NCBI GenBank assembly: GCA_052147395.1
Contig: JBKQKS010000128.1
Coordinates: 1 to 40,644 of the forward strand
Reading direction: 5' to 3'
Source: Roseiarcus sp052147395
GTDB taxonomy: Bacteria; Pseudomonadota; Alphaproteobacteria; Rhizobiales; Beijerinckiaceae
Length of the DNA: 40,644 nt
Shown in pieces: positions 23,462 through 31,491 of this stretch. Both the position numbers and the translations under genes were made by a program. How positions within the stretch are numbered: position 1 is the first letter of the stretch; every line of letters starts with the position of its first letter. Below the pieces are notes generated by a model, which worked only from the letters and a program-made list of their open reading frames with translations, searched no databases and was not told the origin of the DNA.

Positions 23462-24748
23462 TTATTTCAGGCCTCGAGGCGGCACGATCGTTGCCGCGGC
23501 TTTGGCGCCGGAGCGGATGGCGCCCTCGATGGTCGCGGGCAGCCCGGTTTGGGTCCAGTCCCCCGCGAGGACGAGGTTTTCCCATGCCGTCTCGGTGGCG
23601 GGGCGCTTGGCGTCCTCTCGAGGCAGAGCGGCGAAAGTCGCTCGCCGTTCGCGCACGATTTGCCACGCCGGCATGGCGCCCGCGAGCTTGGCGATATCGG
23701 CCACTTCCCTCCAGATCCGCTCAGCCAGGTCCTCTCGCGCGAGGTCGAGCAAGCCGTCCGCGGCGCTGATGGTGACCGACAGGCGTCCGGGAAACGCGAA
23801 CAGCCATTGCGTCATGCCGTTGATGACGCCGATCATCGGCGGAAGGCCGTCAGGCGGGTCGACGCGGAAATGCGCGTTGACGATGGCGCGAAATTCCGTC
23901 GGCGTTTTCAACCCGGGCGCGAGCGACCCTGCGGCGGCAGGCGGCACAGCGAGGACGACCGCGTCGCTGGATGTCAGGTCGATGGACATATCGCCGAAGT
24001 CGAGCGCCGTCACTCGATCGGCGCCGAAGGCCATCTGACGCAGCCGGCGGCCATAGTTCACGCCGCCGCCTCGGTCGGCGATGTAGCTGAGCGCCGGCGC
24101 GACGAAAACGTTGGAAAGACCGTGGCGCGAAATCAGCGGGCGATAGCTGCGCCCGCCGGCGGCCAGCGTTTCCCGGATGATCGCCGCCGCCAATTTCGCC
24201 GAACCGCTACGCGGCTCGGTGTTGAGCGCCGCAAGGAGCAAGGGTTCGATCAGTCGCTGATAGAGCGGCCCGGAACAGGAAATCGTCTCGCCGATCGTCG
24301 CGCCGGCTCCGGCGTTGAACAGCTTGGCGAGCGCGAAATATTCGCGCAAGTTCGTCCCCGGGACACGGCGCGCCGGGTCGAAGATCCACCACGGTATGAG
24401 CCCGTCGTTGGCGCTGACCGTCCAGCGCTCGCCCGACGCGAGATCGACGAAGGGGAAACTCGCCGACCGCGGCCCGGCGAGCCCGCCGCGCGCGCCAATC
24501 CTATCGAGGTAGGAAAGGGCGGCCTTGTTGCCAGACAGTACCAGATGATTGCCGTTGTCGATCTCCATGCCGAGCGTGGAATCGAAGTACGAACGGCAAC
24601 GCCCCCCCGCTTGGTTGGTCGCCTCATGAACCGTGACCGCGACGCCGCGAGAGGCCAGCCGCACGGCGGCCGACAATCCTGCCAAACCCGCGCCGACGAC
24701 ATGAACGCGACGCGGCGTCAGATGAGACCGTGACACAGAACGATCCAA
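23462..24748 (-). CDS. hpnE: HpnE, hydroxysqualene dehydroxylase
   Basis: The 428-residue FAD amine-oxidase-type protein reduces hydroxysqualene to squalene. The dinucleotide motif is VVGAGLAGLSAA (G19, G21, G24), followed by VHEATNQAGGRCRSYFDSTLG, and the C-terminal FAD contact is NLVLAGDWTQTGLPATIEGAIRSG. No ATG is found at the start; the longest frame begins at TTG 24748, and GTG 24736 is an alternative. Either way the gene overlaps the end of the hpnC-hpnD fusion, pointing to coupled translation. Confidence 0.93.
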   Translation of the reverse strand: MDRSVSRSHLTPRRVHVVGAGLAGLSAAVRLASRGVAVTVHEATNQAGGRCRSYFDSTLGMEIDNGNHLVLSGNKAALSYLDRIGARGGLAGPRSASFPFVDLASGERWTVSANDGLIPWWIFDPARRVPGTNLREYFALAKLFNAGAGATIGETISCSGPLYQRLIEPLLLAALNTEPRSGSAKLAAAIIRETLAAGGRSYRPLISRHGLSNVFVAPALSYIADRGGGVNYGRRLRQMAFGADRVTALDFGDMSIDLTSSDAVVLAVPPAAAGSLAPGLKTPTEFRAIVNAHFRVDPPDGLPPMIGVINGMTQWLFAFPGRLSVTISAADGLLDLAREDLAERIWREVADIAKLAGAMPAWQIVRERRATFAALPREDAKRPATETAWENLVLAGDWTQTGLPATIEGAIRSGAKAAATIVPPRGLK

Positions 24749-26451
24749 ACGAGTTGGCTGCGGCGCAGCTTGACCGGCGCGCGCGGCGGACGAAAGCCGC
24801 GCTCGACGAGCCGCTCGAGGATCGAGCGATAGGCGTCGCTCATGACGCGAGGCGTGCGCACGACCCGGCGCGGGCTCAGCGCGATGATCGCGTCGGACTC
24901 GGCAAAATGGTTTTGCGCACGCGCGGCGACCTCTCTGCAGGCGCGGTCGATCGCAGGATTGGCGATCGCCTCCGAGGGCTCGCTCGATGTTATTCCGGCC
25001 TCGCGCAGCGCTTCCCGCGGAAGATAGAGTCGGCCGATAGCGGCGTCCTCGTCGATATCGCGCAAGATGTTGGTCAGTTGCAGGGCGCGGCCGAGGTGAT
25101 GCGCCAGGGCCGCGCCCTCAGCCTCCCCCATTTTGAACACCCGAACGGATAGGCGACCCACCGCGCTCGCCACCCGGTCGCAGTAAAGGTCGAGCGTCGC
25201 CCAATCGGGCGCGCGGATCGGGGCGACGACATCCATTTCCATACCGTCGATGACGGCGAAGAAATCGTTGCGGCTGAGACCGAAGGTCCGGGTCGCCTCG
25301 GCCAACGCGCGCAAGTGCGGGGGCGCGGCGCCGGCGCACATGGCGTCGACGTCGTGACGCCAGCGCTGCAATCGAGCGAGGCGGACCTCGCGGGGACCCT
25401 CATTGTCGGCAATGTCGTCGACTTCGCGGCAGAACCAATAAATCTCGAACATCGCCTCGCGCTGCGGACGCGGCATCAGCCGCATCGCCATATAGAACGA
25501 GCTGCCGGAAGCGCGCGCGCGAGCATCGGGCAGAGGCTCGGAATTTTCGCTGTTCCCGCCTGGAGTCGGGGCGGGCCGGGGTCCGTGAGAGCCGATGCGG
25601 CGCGAAGCGCCCTGGAGAACGGCGGTGAGGGCGACGCCGCCCATGCGCCATTTGCCGAGGTGAGTTTCCTCGCCGAGCGGATCGCGCACTCTCAGCAGGC
25701 GCGCGATGCGCAACGCCAACTCGCGAATGACGGATATCTCGAGCCCCAGCCGCCAATCGGCGATCATGGTCTCGAGACCATCGCCTTCATGCAGCAATTT
25801 CTCGGTGCGCTCGGCGAGTTCCGCAATGCAGCGACGCAACGCCGGCGAGGCCTTCGGTTCGCCGAGCGCCTCGACGCCGAGGCCATGTCTGGCCAGGTCT
25901 TCCAGGGGCAAATAGACACGATCGAGATTGCGATAATCCAGGCCGCAGTCTTGAAGGTGATTGTTGATCTGCAGCGCGGCGCAGATGGCGTCGGATGCGG
26001 GCCACGTCGAACGGCTCTCGCCATGCACGTCCAGCACGAAGCGGCCGACCGGCATGGCCGAGAGGGCGCAATAGGACATCAACTCCGCCCAGTCCCGATA
26101 GCGCCGCTTGGACGCGTCGAGGCGAAAAGCGCGCAACAAATCTCGAGCGTGCTGGGGCGAGAGCCCGCGCTCGTCGAGCGCGCGCCGCAAGGCCGCCGCC
26201 TGCGGATCGGCGTGCGGACGAACGTCGCCGATGAGGTCCGCCTCCATGCGATCGAGGAGCTCGATCTTTTCGGCCGCCGTCAGCGACGGATGATCTGCGA
26301 CATCGTCGGCGACGCGCGCGAATTCGTAGAACGCCAGAATCGGCCGACGGTGTTCGGCTCGGACGAGCAAGGACGCGACCGGGAAATTTTCGTCGCGATG
26401 GGTCTTGCCCGACCGCAATTCGCTGGCGTTGGTTGCGCTCGTCTCTGTCAT
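24718..26451 (-). CDS. HpnC-HpnD fusion: hydroxysqualene synthase plus presqualene-PP synthase
   Basis: A single 577-residue frame contains two squalene/phytoene-synthase-type domains. Residues 1 to about 282 match HpnC, with FYEFARVADDVADH (41-54) and NNHLQDCGLDYRNLDRVYLP (163-182). Residues about 312-577 match HpnD, beginning ARASGSSFYMAMRLMP, with CREVDDIADNEG (341-352) and LTNILRDIDEDAAIGRLYLP (459-478). Both aspartate-rich motifs are kept in each half, so both should be active. HpnD condenses two farnesyl-PP to presqualene-PP and HpnC converts that to hydroxysqualene. The linker (about 283-311) is Pro/Gly/Ser-rich. The start at ATG 26451 overlaps the hpnB stop by four bases (ATGA). A frame extension to 27246 is a shadow of hpnB. 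Confidence 0.93.
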   Translation of the reverse strand: MTETSATNASELRSGKTHRDENFPVASLLVRAEHRRPILAFYEFARVADDVADHPSLTAAEKIELLDRMEADLIGDVRPHADPQAAALRRALDERGLSPQHARDLLRAFRLDASKRRYRDWAELMSYCALSAMPVGRFVLDVHGESRSTWPASDAICAALQINNHLQDCGLDYRNLDRVYLPLEDLARHGLGVEALGEPKASPALRRCIAELAERTEKLLHEGDGLETMIADWRLGLEISVIRELALRIARLLRVRDPLGEETHLGKWRMGGVALTAVLQGASRRIGSHGPRPAPTPGGNSENSEPLPDARARASGSSFYMAMRLMPRPQREAMFEIYWFCREVDDIADNEGPREVRLARLQRWRHDVDAMCAGAAPPHLRALAEATRTFGLSRNDFFAVIDGMEMDVVAPIRAPDWATLDLYCDRVASAVGRLSVRVFKMGEAEGAALAHHLGRALQLTNILRDIDEDAAIGRLYLPREALREAGITSSEPSEAIANPAIDRACREVAARAQNHFAESDAIIALSPRRVVRTPRVMSDAYRSILERLVERGFRPPRAPVKLRRSQLVWIVLCHGLI

Positions 26452-27599
26452 CGGGCCTCGCCGGCGCGCGCCTGCACGCGGCCCTTCCAGAGACCGCCCT
26501 TGCCCCGCACGGTCTGATAGGCGGATTCGAGCGTGAAAGCCAGGTAGGCGAGCGCGATCGCCGGCAGCACTAGACCCCACAGCGGCGAGCGTCCGTAGAA
26601 CCGCAACGTCGGCTGAAAGGCGACCGCCATGAGGGCCCAAGCCAGGAGCCCGAAAATCTGCGCGGCGCCGTGACCCAACAGCGCCGCGAGCGCCGGAACG
26701 ACGAATACGACGGTGAGGCCGGCCAAGGCGACGGCGAGCCGCAGCGGCGAATAGCGAAGCTCGGCGTAAGCCGAGCGAACGACCATGCGCCTGATATCGC
26801 CGATCGCCGGGTAAGATCGGATGCTGGTCGCGCGCTCGGTGAGGGCGAGGCGGATCGGCCCCTGTTTCTTCAACAGGCTCGCCATGGCGCAATCGTCGAT
26901 CAGGGCGCCGCGTATCGCCTCCACCCCGCCGGCCGCCTGAAGCGCTGCGCGGCTGACCAGCATGCAACCGCCGGCCGCCGCCGCCGTCGTGCGATGTCGA
27001 TCGCTCACCCAGGAGAAGGGATAGAGCATTTGGAAGAAGAACACGAAGCCGGGGATGAGCGCCCGTTCCGCAAAACTTTTGCAGCGCAACTTGGCCATCA
27101 GGGAATTGAGCGCGAGACCCTCGCTCAGCGCCTGCGAAACGAGGCGGCTCAGCGCATCGGGCGCATGAACGATATCGGCGTCGGTCAGCAGCAGGAATTC
27201 CGGCGCCGCCGCGTTCGCGTGCTCGACGCCCTGTTTCATGGCCCACAATTTTCCGGTCCAGCCACTGGGCAGCGGCGCGCCGGGGATGACGGTCAAACGG
27301 TCCGCGCGGCCGGTCGCGGCGGCGGCGCGCCGGGCGACGTCTGCAGTGCCGTCGGCGCTTTCGTCATCGATGAGGACGATCGCGAACGATCCAGGATAGT
27401 CCTGGCGCAGCAAGGATCCTATAGCTTGGCCGACACCGGCCGCTTCGTCGCGCGCGGGGATGACCGCAAATACGTCGGGCCAGGCGGCGGGTGTAGGGCC
27501 GCCGCCGTCGCGTTCCCCCGCGCACCAAAATCCGCCGCGCCAGCCCACCAAGTAAATCCAGATGGCGAGCGCAACGGCGGTCGCCAGACTTGCAACCAT
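26448..27599 (-). CDS. hpnB: HpnB, hopene-associated glycosyltransferase family 2
   Basis: This 383-residue membrane-bound GT-A glycosyltransferase has one N-terminal helix (VALAIWIYLVGW). Its catalytic domain carries VIPARDEAAGVGQAI, VLIDDESADGTADV and LLTDADIVH (the DxD site), and GGCMLVSRAAL lies further on. The C-terminus has about three membrane segments. HpnB is consistently found in hopanoid loci, but its substrate is unproven. The start was placed at ATG 27599, which has GAGGG seven bases before it. A TTG at 27623 is possible but has no such site. It is the first gene of hpnB-hpnCD-hpnE-shc. Confidence 0.92.
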   Translation of the reverse strand: MVASLATAVALAIWIYLVGWRGGFWCAGERDGGGPTPAAWPDVFAVIPARDEAAGVGQAIGSLLRQDYPGSFAIVLIDDESADGTADVARRAAAATGRADRLTVIPGAPLPSGWTGKLWAMKQGVEHANAAAPEFLLLTDADIVHAPDALSRLVSQALSEGLALNSLMAKLRCKSFAERALIPGFVFFFQMLYPFSWVSDRHRTTAAAAGGCMLVSRAALQAAGGVEAIRGALIDDCAMASLLKKQGPIRLALTERATSIRSYPAIGDIRRMVVRSAYAELRYSPLRLAVALAGLTVVFVVPALAALLGHGAAQIFGLLAWALMAVAFQPTLRFYGRSPLWGLVLPAIALAYLAFTLESAYQTVRGKGGLWKGRVQARAGEAR

Positions 27600-27835
27600 C
27601 GGTAGGCCCTCGTTAACCGTCAAAAATCCATTTTACCGCCAGCGCCGAAGCGGTGGCGAAGCGCCACACCTCTTACAGAATTCTCGCGAGCCGAGAAAGG
27701 CCGCTCGCGGTGAGCGGCCCGCGGCGCCTTGCTGGGCTCAGGGGGGACTATGAACGGATCGTCGAAGCGGTTATGTGAATTGCGATGCGGCGCCTTTTCA
27801 GTCTATTCGAAAGGACATGCCGCGGCGGAGGGGCT
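27600..27835. promoter_or_regulatory. Divergent control region between hpnB and ispA
   Basis: This spacer must hold promoters for both the leftward hpnB operon and the rightward ispA. It contains a perfect inverted repeat, GGCCGCTC (27699-27706), loop GCGGT, GAGCGGCC (27712-27719). The hairpin has no T-run, so it could be an operator or repeat. No convincing -35/-10 pair stands out. Confidence 0.4.
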
Positions 27836-28774
27836 ATGCTGACCGTTTCCCAACAAGCTTTCTCGTCGCTGCTGAAAAGTGTGGCGAGCGACACCGAGGC
27901 GCTGCTGAACGAGCTTCTGGCGTCGGCGCCGGCGGCAGGCGAGCGTGGCCGCCCCGCGCGTCTCATCGAGGCGATGCGCTATTCCAGCTTGGGCGGCGGC
28001 AAACGCCTCCGGCCCGTGCTGGTCGTCGCGAGCGGCAATCTGTTCGACGTCCCGCGGCGCCGCTCGTTGATGGCGGGAGCGGCGCTCGAGCTCATTCATT
28101 GCTACTCGCTCATCCATGACGATCTGCCGGCCATGGACAATGACGATCTCAGGCGCGGCCGTCCCACGACGCACAAAGCGTTCGACGAAGCGACCGCCAT
28201 CCTTGCTGGCGACGGCTTGCTCACCCTCGCCTTCGACGTGGTGAGCCGCCCAGGAGTCCATCCGGAGGCGGAGGTGCGCATCGATCTGGTCGGCGCGCTG
28301 GCGCGCGCGGCGGGCCTCGGCGGCATGGTTGGCGGTCAGCAACTCGACCTCGCCGCGGAAGGCCGTTTCGCCGATGGCAAGCCGCAGGCGCTCGACGAAG
28401 CGGCGATTGGCCTGTTGCAGGCGATGAAGACCGGCGCGCTGTTGCAATTCGCCTGCGCCGCCGGCGCCATTCTCGGCAAGGCGAGCGCCGCCGAGCGCGC
28501 CGCGCTCGATCGATACGGCGTATGCGTCGGCAAGGCCTTTCAAATCGCCGACGACCTGCTCGACGTGGAGAGCGACAGCGCCACCCTCGGCAAAGCCGCC
28601 CACAAGGACGCGGCCGCCGGCAAAGCGACGCTGGTCGGGATCCTCGGCATAGCGACCGCAAAGGCTCGACTCGAGTCGCTCGTCAACGAAGCGGGCGCGG
28701 CTCTGGCGCCGTTCGGCGAGCGGGCGCACGTGCTCGTGGCAGCGGCCAAGTTCATTGCGGAGCGGGGTAAGTAG
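27836..28774 (+). CDS. ispA: Farnesyl/geranylgeranyl diphosphate synthase (IspA type)
   Basis: The 312-residue trans-isoprenyl diphosphate synthase extends dimethylallyl-PP with isopentenyl-PP. The first aspartate-rich motif is DDLPAMDNDD in HCYSLIHDDLPAMDNDDLRRG, with the two-residue insertion typical of bacterial short-chain synthases. The second is FQIADDLLDVESD, and GGGKRLRPVL lies near residue 55. Farnesyl-PP is the likely product given the adjacent squalene-forming enzymes. ATG 27836 has a strong ribosome site (GGAGGGG); an upstream in-frame start at 27785 adds a basic leader without support. Confidence 0.92.
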   Translation: MLTVSQQAFSSLLKSVASDTEALLNELLASAPAAGERGRPARLIEAMRYSSLGGGKRLRPVLVVASGNLFDVPRRRSLMAGAALELIHCYSLIHDDLPAMDNDDLRRGRPTTHKAFDEATAILAGDGLLTLAFDVVSRPGVHPEAEVRIDLVGALARAAGLGGMVGGQQLDLAAEGRFADGKPQALDEAAIGLLQAMKTGALLQFACAAGAILGKASAAERAALDRYGVCVGKAFQIADDLLDVESDSATLGKAAHKDAAAGKATLVGILGIATAKARLESLVNEAGAALAPFGERAHVLVAAAKFIAERGK

Positions 28775-28875
28775 GCCGGGAAACCGCGAGGCAGGCCAGC
28801 TCGAGGCGTCTCGAGGAGGGCCAGCGCGCCGCTACGGCGCTCATCCGACTTCGGGCCCCTGGCCACGTTCCACGG

Positions 28876-28903
28876 TTGCCCCTGATGCGCGCCTGGGTAT
28901 AAT
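28876..28903 (+). promoter_or_regulatory. Sigma-70 promoter before the 63-residue secreted protein
   Basis: TTGCCC (28876-28881), 16 bases, then a perfect TATAAT (28898-28903) form a housekeeping-type promoter. Transcription should begin near 28910, about 45 bases before the ATG at 28956. Confidence 0.6.
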
Positions 28904-28955
28904 TCGGATCTGGTCACGACGAGACATGACCCGCCAAACCCAAGGGAGGAGCCAA

Positions 28956-29147
28956 ATGCTCGAGCACGCCTCGAGGGTCGCCGCCGTGGCGACATTGTTG
29001 GCAGTGGCCCTGCCGGCCACCGAGGCCGATGCCGGTTGCTATCGGCTCGGCCTGACCGGATTTCATTGGTATCGTTTCTGCGCCGGTCCTAGGTTCCTCT
29101 ATCCGCACCATCGCGTCTGCCGTCATGGACATTGCTGGTATTACTGA
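28956..29147 (+). CDS. Small secreted hypothetical protein
   Basis: The 63-residue protein has a signal peptide (cleavage near EADA-G, residue 28). Its mature part of 35 residues is rich in aromatic residues, His and Cys: C30, C43, C54 and C60, ending HGHCWYY. I do not recognise a family. The ribosome site GGGAGGA precedes ATG 28956, and the good promoter upstream supports expression as a single gene. A metal-binding or disulfide-bonded envelope peptide is possible, with no direct evidence. Confidence 0.6.
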   Translation: MLEHASRVAAVATLLAVALPATEADAGCYRLGLTGFHWYRFCAGPRFLYPHHRVCRHGHCWYY

Positions 29148-29381
29148 GCAGCGTTGCTTGGCGGTCCCAACACCGTCGAAAGCGAGCTCGAGCATAGCAA
29201 TCCAGAGTCGCGGCAACCCGGTTATCGGGAAAGGCCGGCGCTTCTCGAGAACTCCGGATTGCCGCGTCGCTTCGCTGCTCGCTTTTGACCGGCTTCGTCG
29301 CCAAAGCTCCTCGCAACGACGAACCGCTGGCCGCAGAACGGACGCTTGCTCAGCGGTTGCCGCCTGTCGTTCGCTTTCGGC
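29148..29381. repeat. Spacer with degenerate dispersed repeats
   Basis: No gene is seen. The segment contains AGCAATCCAGAGTC near 29198 and GGATTGCCGCGTCGCTTCGC near 29258, opposed halves of a repeat also seen near 34470 and 38170 (GCGAAGCAATCCAG and ATTGCTTCGCTCAC). These are copies of an intergenic dispersed repeat, too worn to define its ends. Confidence 0.4.
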
Positions 29382-30731
29382 TCAACGAGCCAAAACCTTC
29401 CGAGGCTCCGGCGCGCTCGCCAACGCCCGCGGCGCCTCGCCGATGAGTCGAGACCCGAACGGGCCCAACCAGCCCAAGCGGATCGCCGAGGTCGCCGCAA
29501 AGGCGACGACGAGCGTGCCGACAAACACGATCGAGGCCTTCGCGAAGGCGAACAACGGGACGTCCAGCAAGGCGTATTGCAGCCACACCAGCGGCGCATA
29601 GTGCAACACGTAAATACCGAAAGCGTTCTTCGACAAACCGTCGAGGTATCGCGAAGGCGCCGCGCCAAAGCGCAAGCAAACGGCCGTCACGAAAAAGGCG
29701 CCGCTCGCGCCCGCCAACGCAAAGCTGACGTCGTCGGCGATCTGCAGCATCAGCGGGGCGGATTTCCCATAAGTCAATGTCAGCCCGGTGAGCCCCATCC
29801 AGACGAGCAGCGAAGCGAGCGCTGATAGCAGCCAAACGCCCCAACGCCGCGCCAGCATTCCCTCGGGGGCGATGAGGCCACGCCCGAGGCCGTGCGCCCC
29901 GGCGCCGAGACCGGCCACATAATAGACGGCATAGAGCAGCGGGCGGCTGAGCTGGAACGCAAACGGTCCGTGCTCGCTCCATCTCCAAGGCGTAAAGGCC
30001 AGCGCGAGCGGAACATAGGCGAGGGCGGCAGCTGTCGCCAAGCCAACCAAGCACAGGCCAGGACGCTGGGCGCCGGGGGATGACAAACTGCCGAGCCGAG
30101 CGGTCCAACGGGGGGCGAAGCGATTGAGCCCGGCGGCCGCGAGGGCAAACGCCGCAAGCTGCCACAAAAACCACATCGGCCCATTGGGCCAGAACGGCAG
30201 CGCCAGATAGCTCCGCCCGTAGCCGACCCAACTCGGATCGACCGCGACCGCGCGGTAGGCCGGATAGAGCGCAAGCGGGATGACGACGATCACGCCAAAA
30301 ACAAATGGCGCCCCCAGCCGCAGCAATCGGTCGCCTAGAAACTTGCGAGTTCCCTTGCGCGCGAGGCTCAACCAGGCGAACAGCCCCGAAAGAAAAAACA
30401 TCGAGGACATCAGATAGACGTCTTGCCACGCGCAGAACAGATCGAAACCGAGCCAGCGCTGACTGTCGACTATGGGAAAGGCGAGCCAGTCGTAGGGCGG
30501 CTGATCGAAAGGAACCGCGGACGACTTCGCATACTCGAGGTAGGGCAGAACCGAGTGGAAGGCGAGCACGATGAGAATGGCAAGGGCGCGCAGAGTGCGG
30601 AGGGCCAAGCTGGATGCGGTGTCGCTGACTTGCCCGATTTCTCGCTCATCGGTTCGCCGGAGGCTGTCGGCCGCGCCGAGATCTTCGCCGCACGACGCCT
30701 CGACCCTGACGTGTCGATCGTTTCCAATCAT
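29382..30731 (-). CDS. Acyltransferase family 3 membrane protein
   Basis: The 449-residue inner-membrane protein has about ten hydrophobic segments. It shows the acyltransferase-3 signature: LRALAILIVLAFHSVLPY near residues 47-64 with the catalytic-type His in a FHS context, a conserved Arg-rich cytoplasmic turn KFLGDRLLRLGAPFVFG, and WFLWQL in the middle. Such proteins move acyl groups to sugars or cell-surface polymers; the substrate here is unknown. The first 40 residues are polar and variable, so the true start may be later than ATG 30731, which lacks a good ribosome site. It stands alone on the minus strand. Confidence 0.85.
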   Translation of the reverse strand: MIGNDRHVRVEASCGEDLGAADSLRRTDEREIGQVSDTASSLALRTLRALAILIVLAFHSVLPYLEYAKSSAVPFDQPPYDWLAFPIVDSQRWLGFDLFCAWQDVYLMSSMFFLSGLFAWLSLARKGTRKFLGDRLLRLGAPFVFGVIVVIPLALYPAYRAVAVDPSWVGYGRSYLALPFWPNGPMWFLWQLAAFALAAAGLNRFAPRWTARLGSLSSPGAQRPGLCLVGLATAAALAYVPLALAFTPWRWSEHGPFAFQLSRPLLYAVYYVAGLGAGAHGLGRGLIAPEGMLARRWGVWLLSALASLLVWMGLTGLTLTYGKSAPLMLQIADDVSFALAGASGAFFVTAVCLRFGAAPSRYLDGLSKNAFGIYVLHYAPLVWLQYALLDVPLFAFAKASIVFVGTLVVAFAATSAIRLGWLGPFGSRLIGEAPRALASAPEPRKVLAR

Positions 30732-30957
30732 CTCGTCGGACCCAAAGTTCTCGTAATGGAAGTGATCGGAACCGAGACAGGAGTGGAAGCCCCCTATTTG
30801 CCACGATCGCTCGACATTGACTGCACTCGAGCTTTTGGGGGGGGGTCGCTTTGGCGAGATAGGCCCGCAATTTACTCATGGTTTGGCCGCTCGAGTTCCA
30901 CGCCGCGCCGATCGGCGCCTGGACGCGGCGCCGATCGACAGCGTGGCCGCCTGTCTG
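30732..30957. other. Spacer without gene; G-run of nine
   Basis: I see no gene here. The only notable point is a run of nine G (30837-30845) after CTTTT, a possible slippage site or sequencing-sensitive spot. Confidence 0.4.
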
Positions 30958-31476
30958 TCATTCTCGCCGTTCGAGCTCGATGTTCACTGTGTCGAGGTCG
31001 CTGCTGGAAGGGGTGATTCTGACAGTCTGATGGCGCCCGTCCGATCGAAGCGACACCTCGGCGGTGAAACCCTGTCCAACTACCGAGCCTTGGAAACGGC
31101 CGCCTCCGATCTTGCCCGTGAGCTGTCCGGCGGCGCCACCCGCTCCCTCGCTCCAGGTTCCATGCAAATCCCTGCCCGAGGCCTCGACCGAGCTCTGCAC
31201 GTCGAGGCGAAAGCTGGCGCTCGCGCAGATGATCGACAGCGACAATCCGGCGCCGCCTTCCGCCTCCGAATAGTTGGCGCGGCAGCGTATGCGCTCTCGG
31301 AAACCGTTCGCGCCGGAGATCAATCCTGCGCCGCTCCAGTCGCCGACGAAAGGCGCGAAGGGATCGCTTCCGGCAAGGCTCGACGTCGGCGGAGCGCCGG
31401 CAAAGCACGCGCCGGCCAACGCCGCAACGAACCACGCGCCACGCCATCGGCGCCCGTGGAAAGTCCTTTCGGTCAT
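30958..31476 (-). CDS. Exported hypothetical protein, exporter-linked
   Basis: The 172-residue protein has an N-terminal Arg-rich signal peptide (hydrophobic core WFVAALAGACFAGAPPT). The mature beta-rich domain reads FVGDWSGAGLISGANGFRERIRCRANYSEAEGGAGLSLSIICASASFRLDVQSSV. Two cysteines, in RIRCRA and SIICAS, could form a disulfide. Similar proteins are common hypothetical proteins in Hyphomicrobiales; no function is known. It follows the MMPL exporter by 15 bases on the same strand, so the two are probably co-expressed. Confidence 0.75.
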   Translation of the reverse strand: MTERTFHGRRWRGAWFVAALAGACFAGAPPTSSLAGSDPFAPFVGDWSGAGLISGANGFRERIRCRANYSEAEGGAGLSLSIICASASFRLDVQSSVEASGRDLHGTWSEGAGGAAGQLTGKIGGGRFQGSVVGQGFTAEVSLRSDGRHQTVRITPSSSDLDTVNIELERRE

Positions 31477-31491
31477 CGCACTCCTCCTCGG

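Noticed and set aside
24718..27246. 842-residue minus-strand frame as one large protein
   Set aside because: The part beyond 26451 is a shadow of hpnB in another frame; the true start has an ATGA overlap with the hpnB stop.
28755..28955. Long N-terminal extension of the 63-residue secreted protein
   Set aside because: It would run through a sigma-70 promoter and hide the signal peptide; the ribosome site lies directly before ATG 28956.
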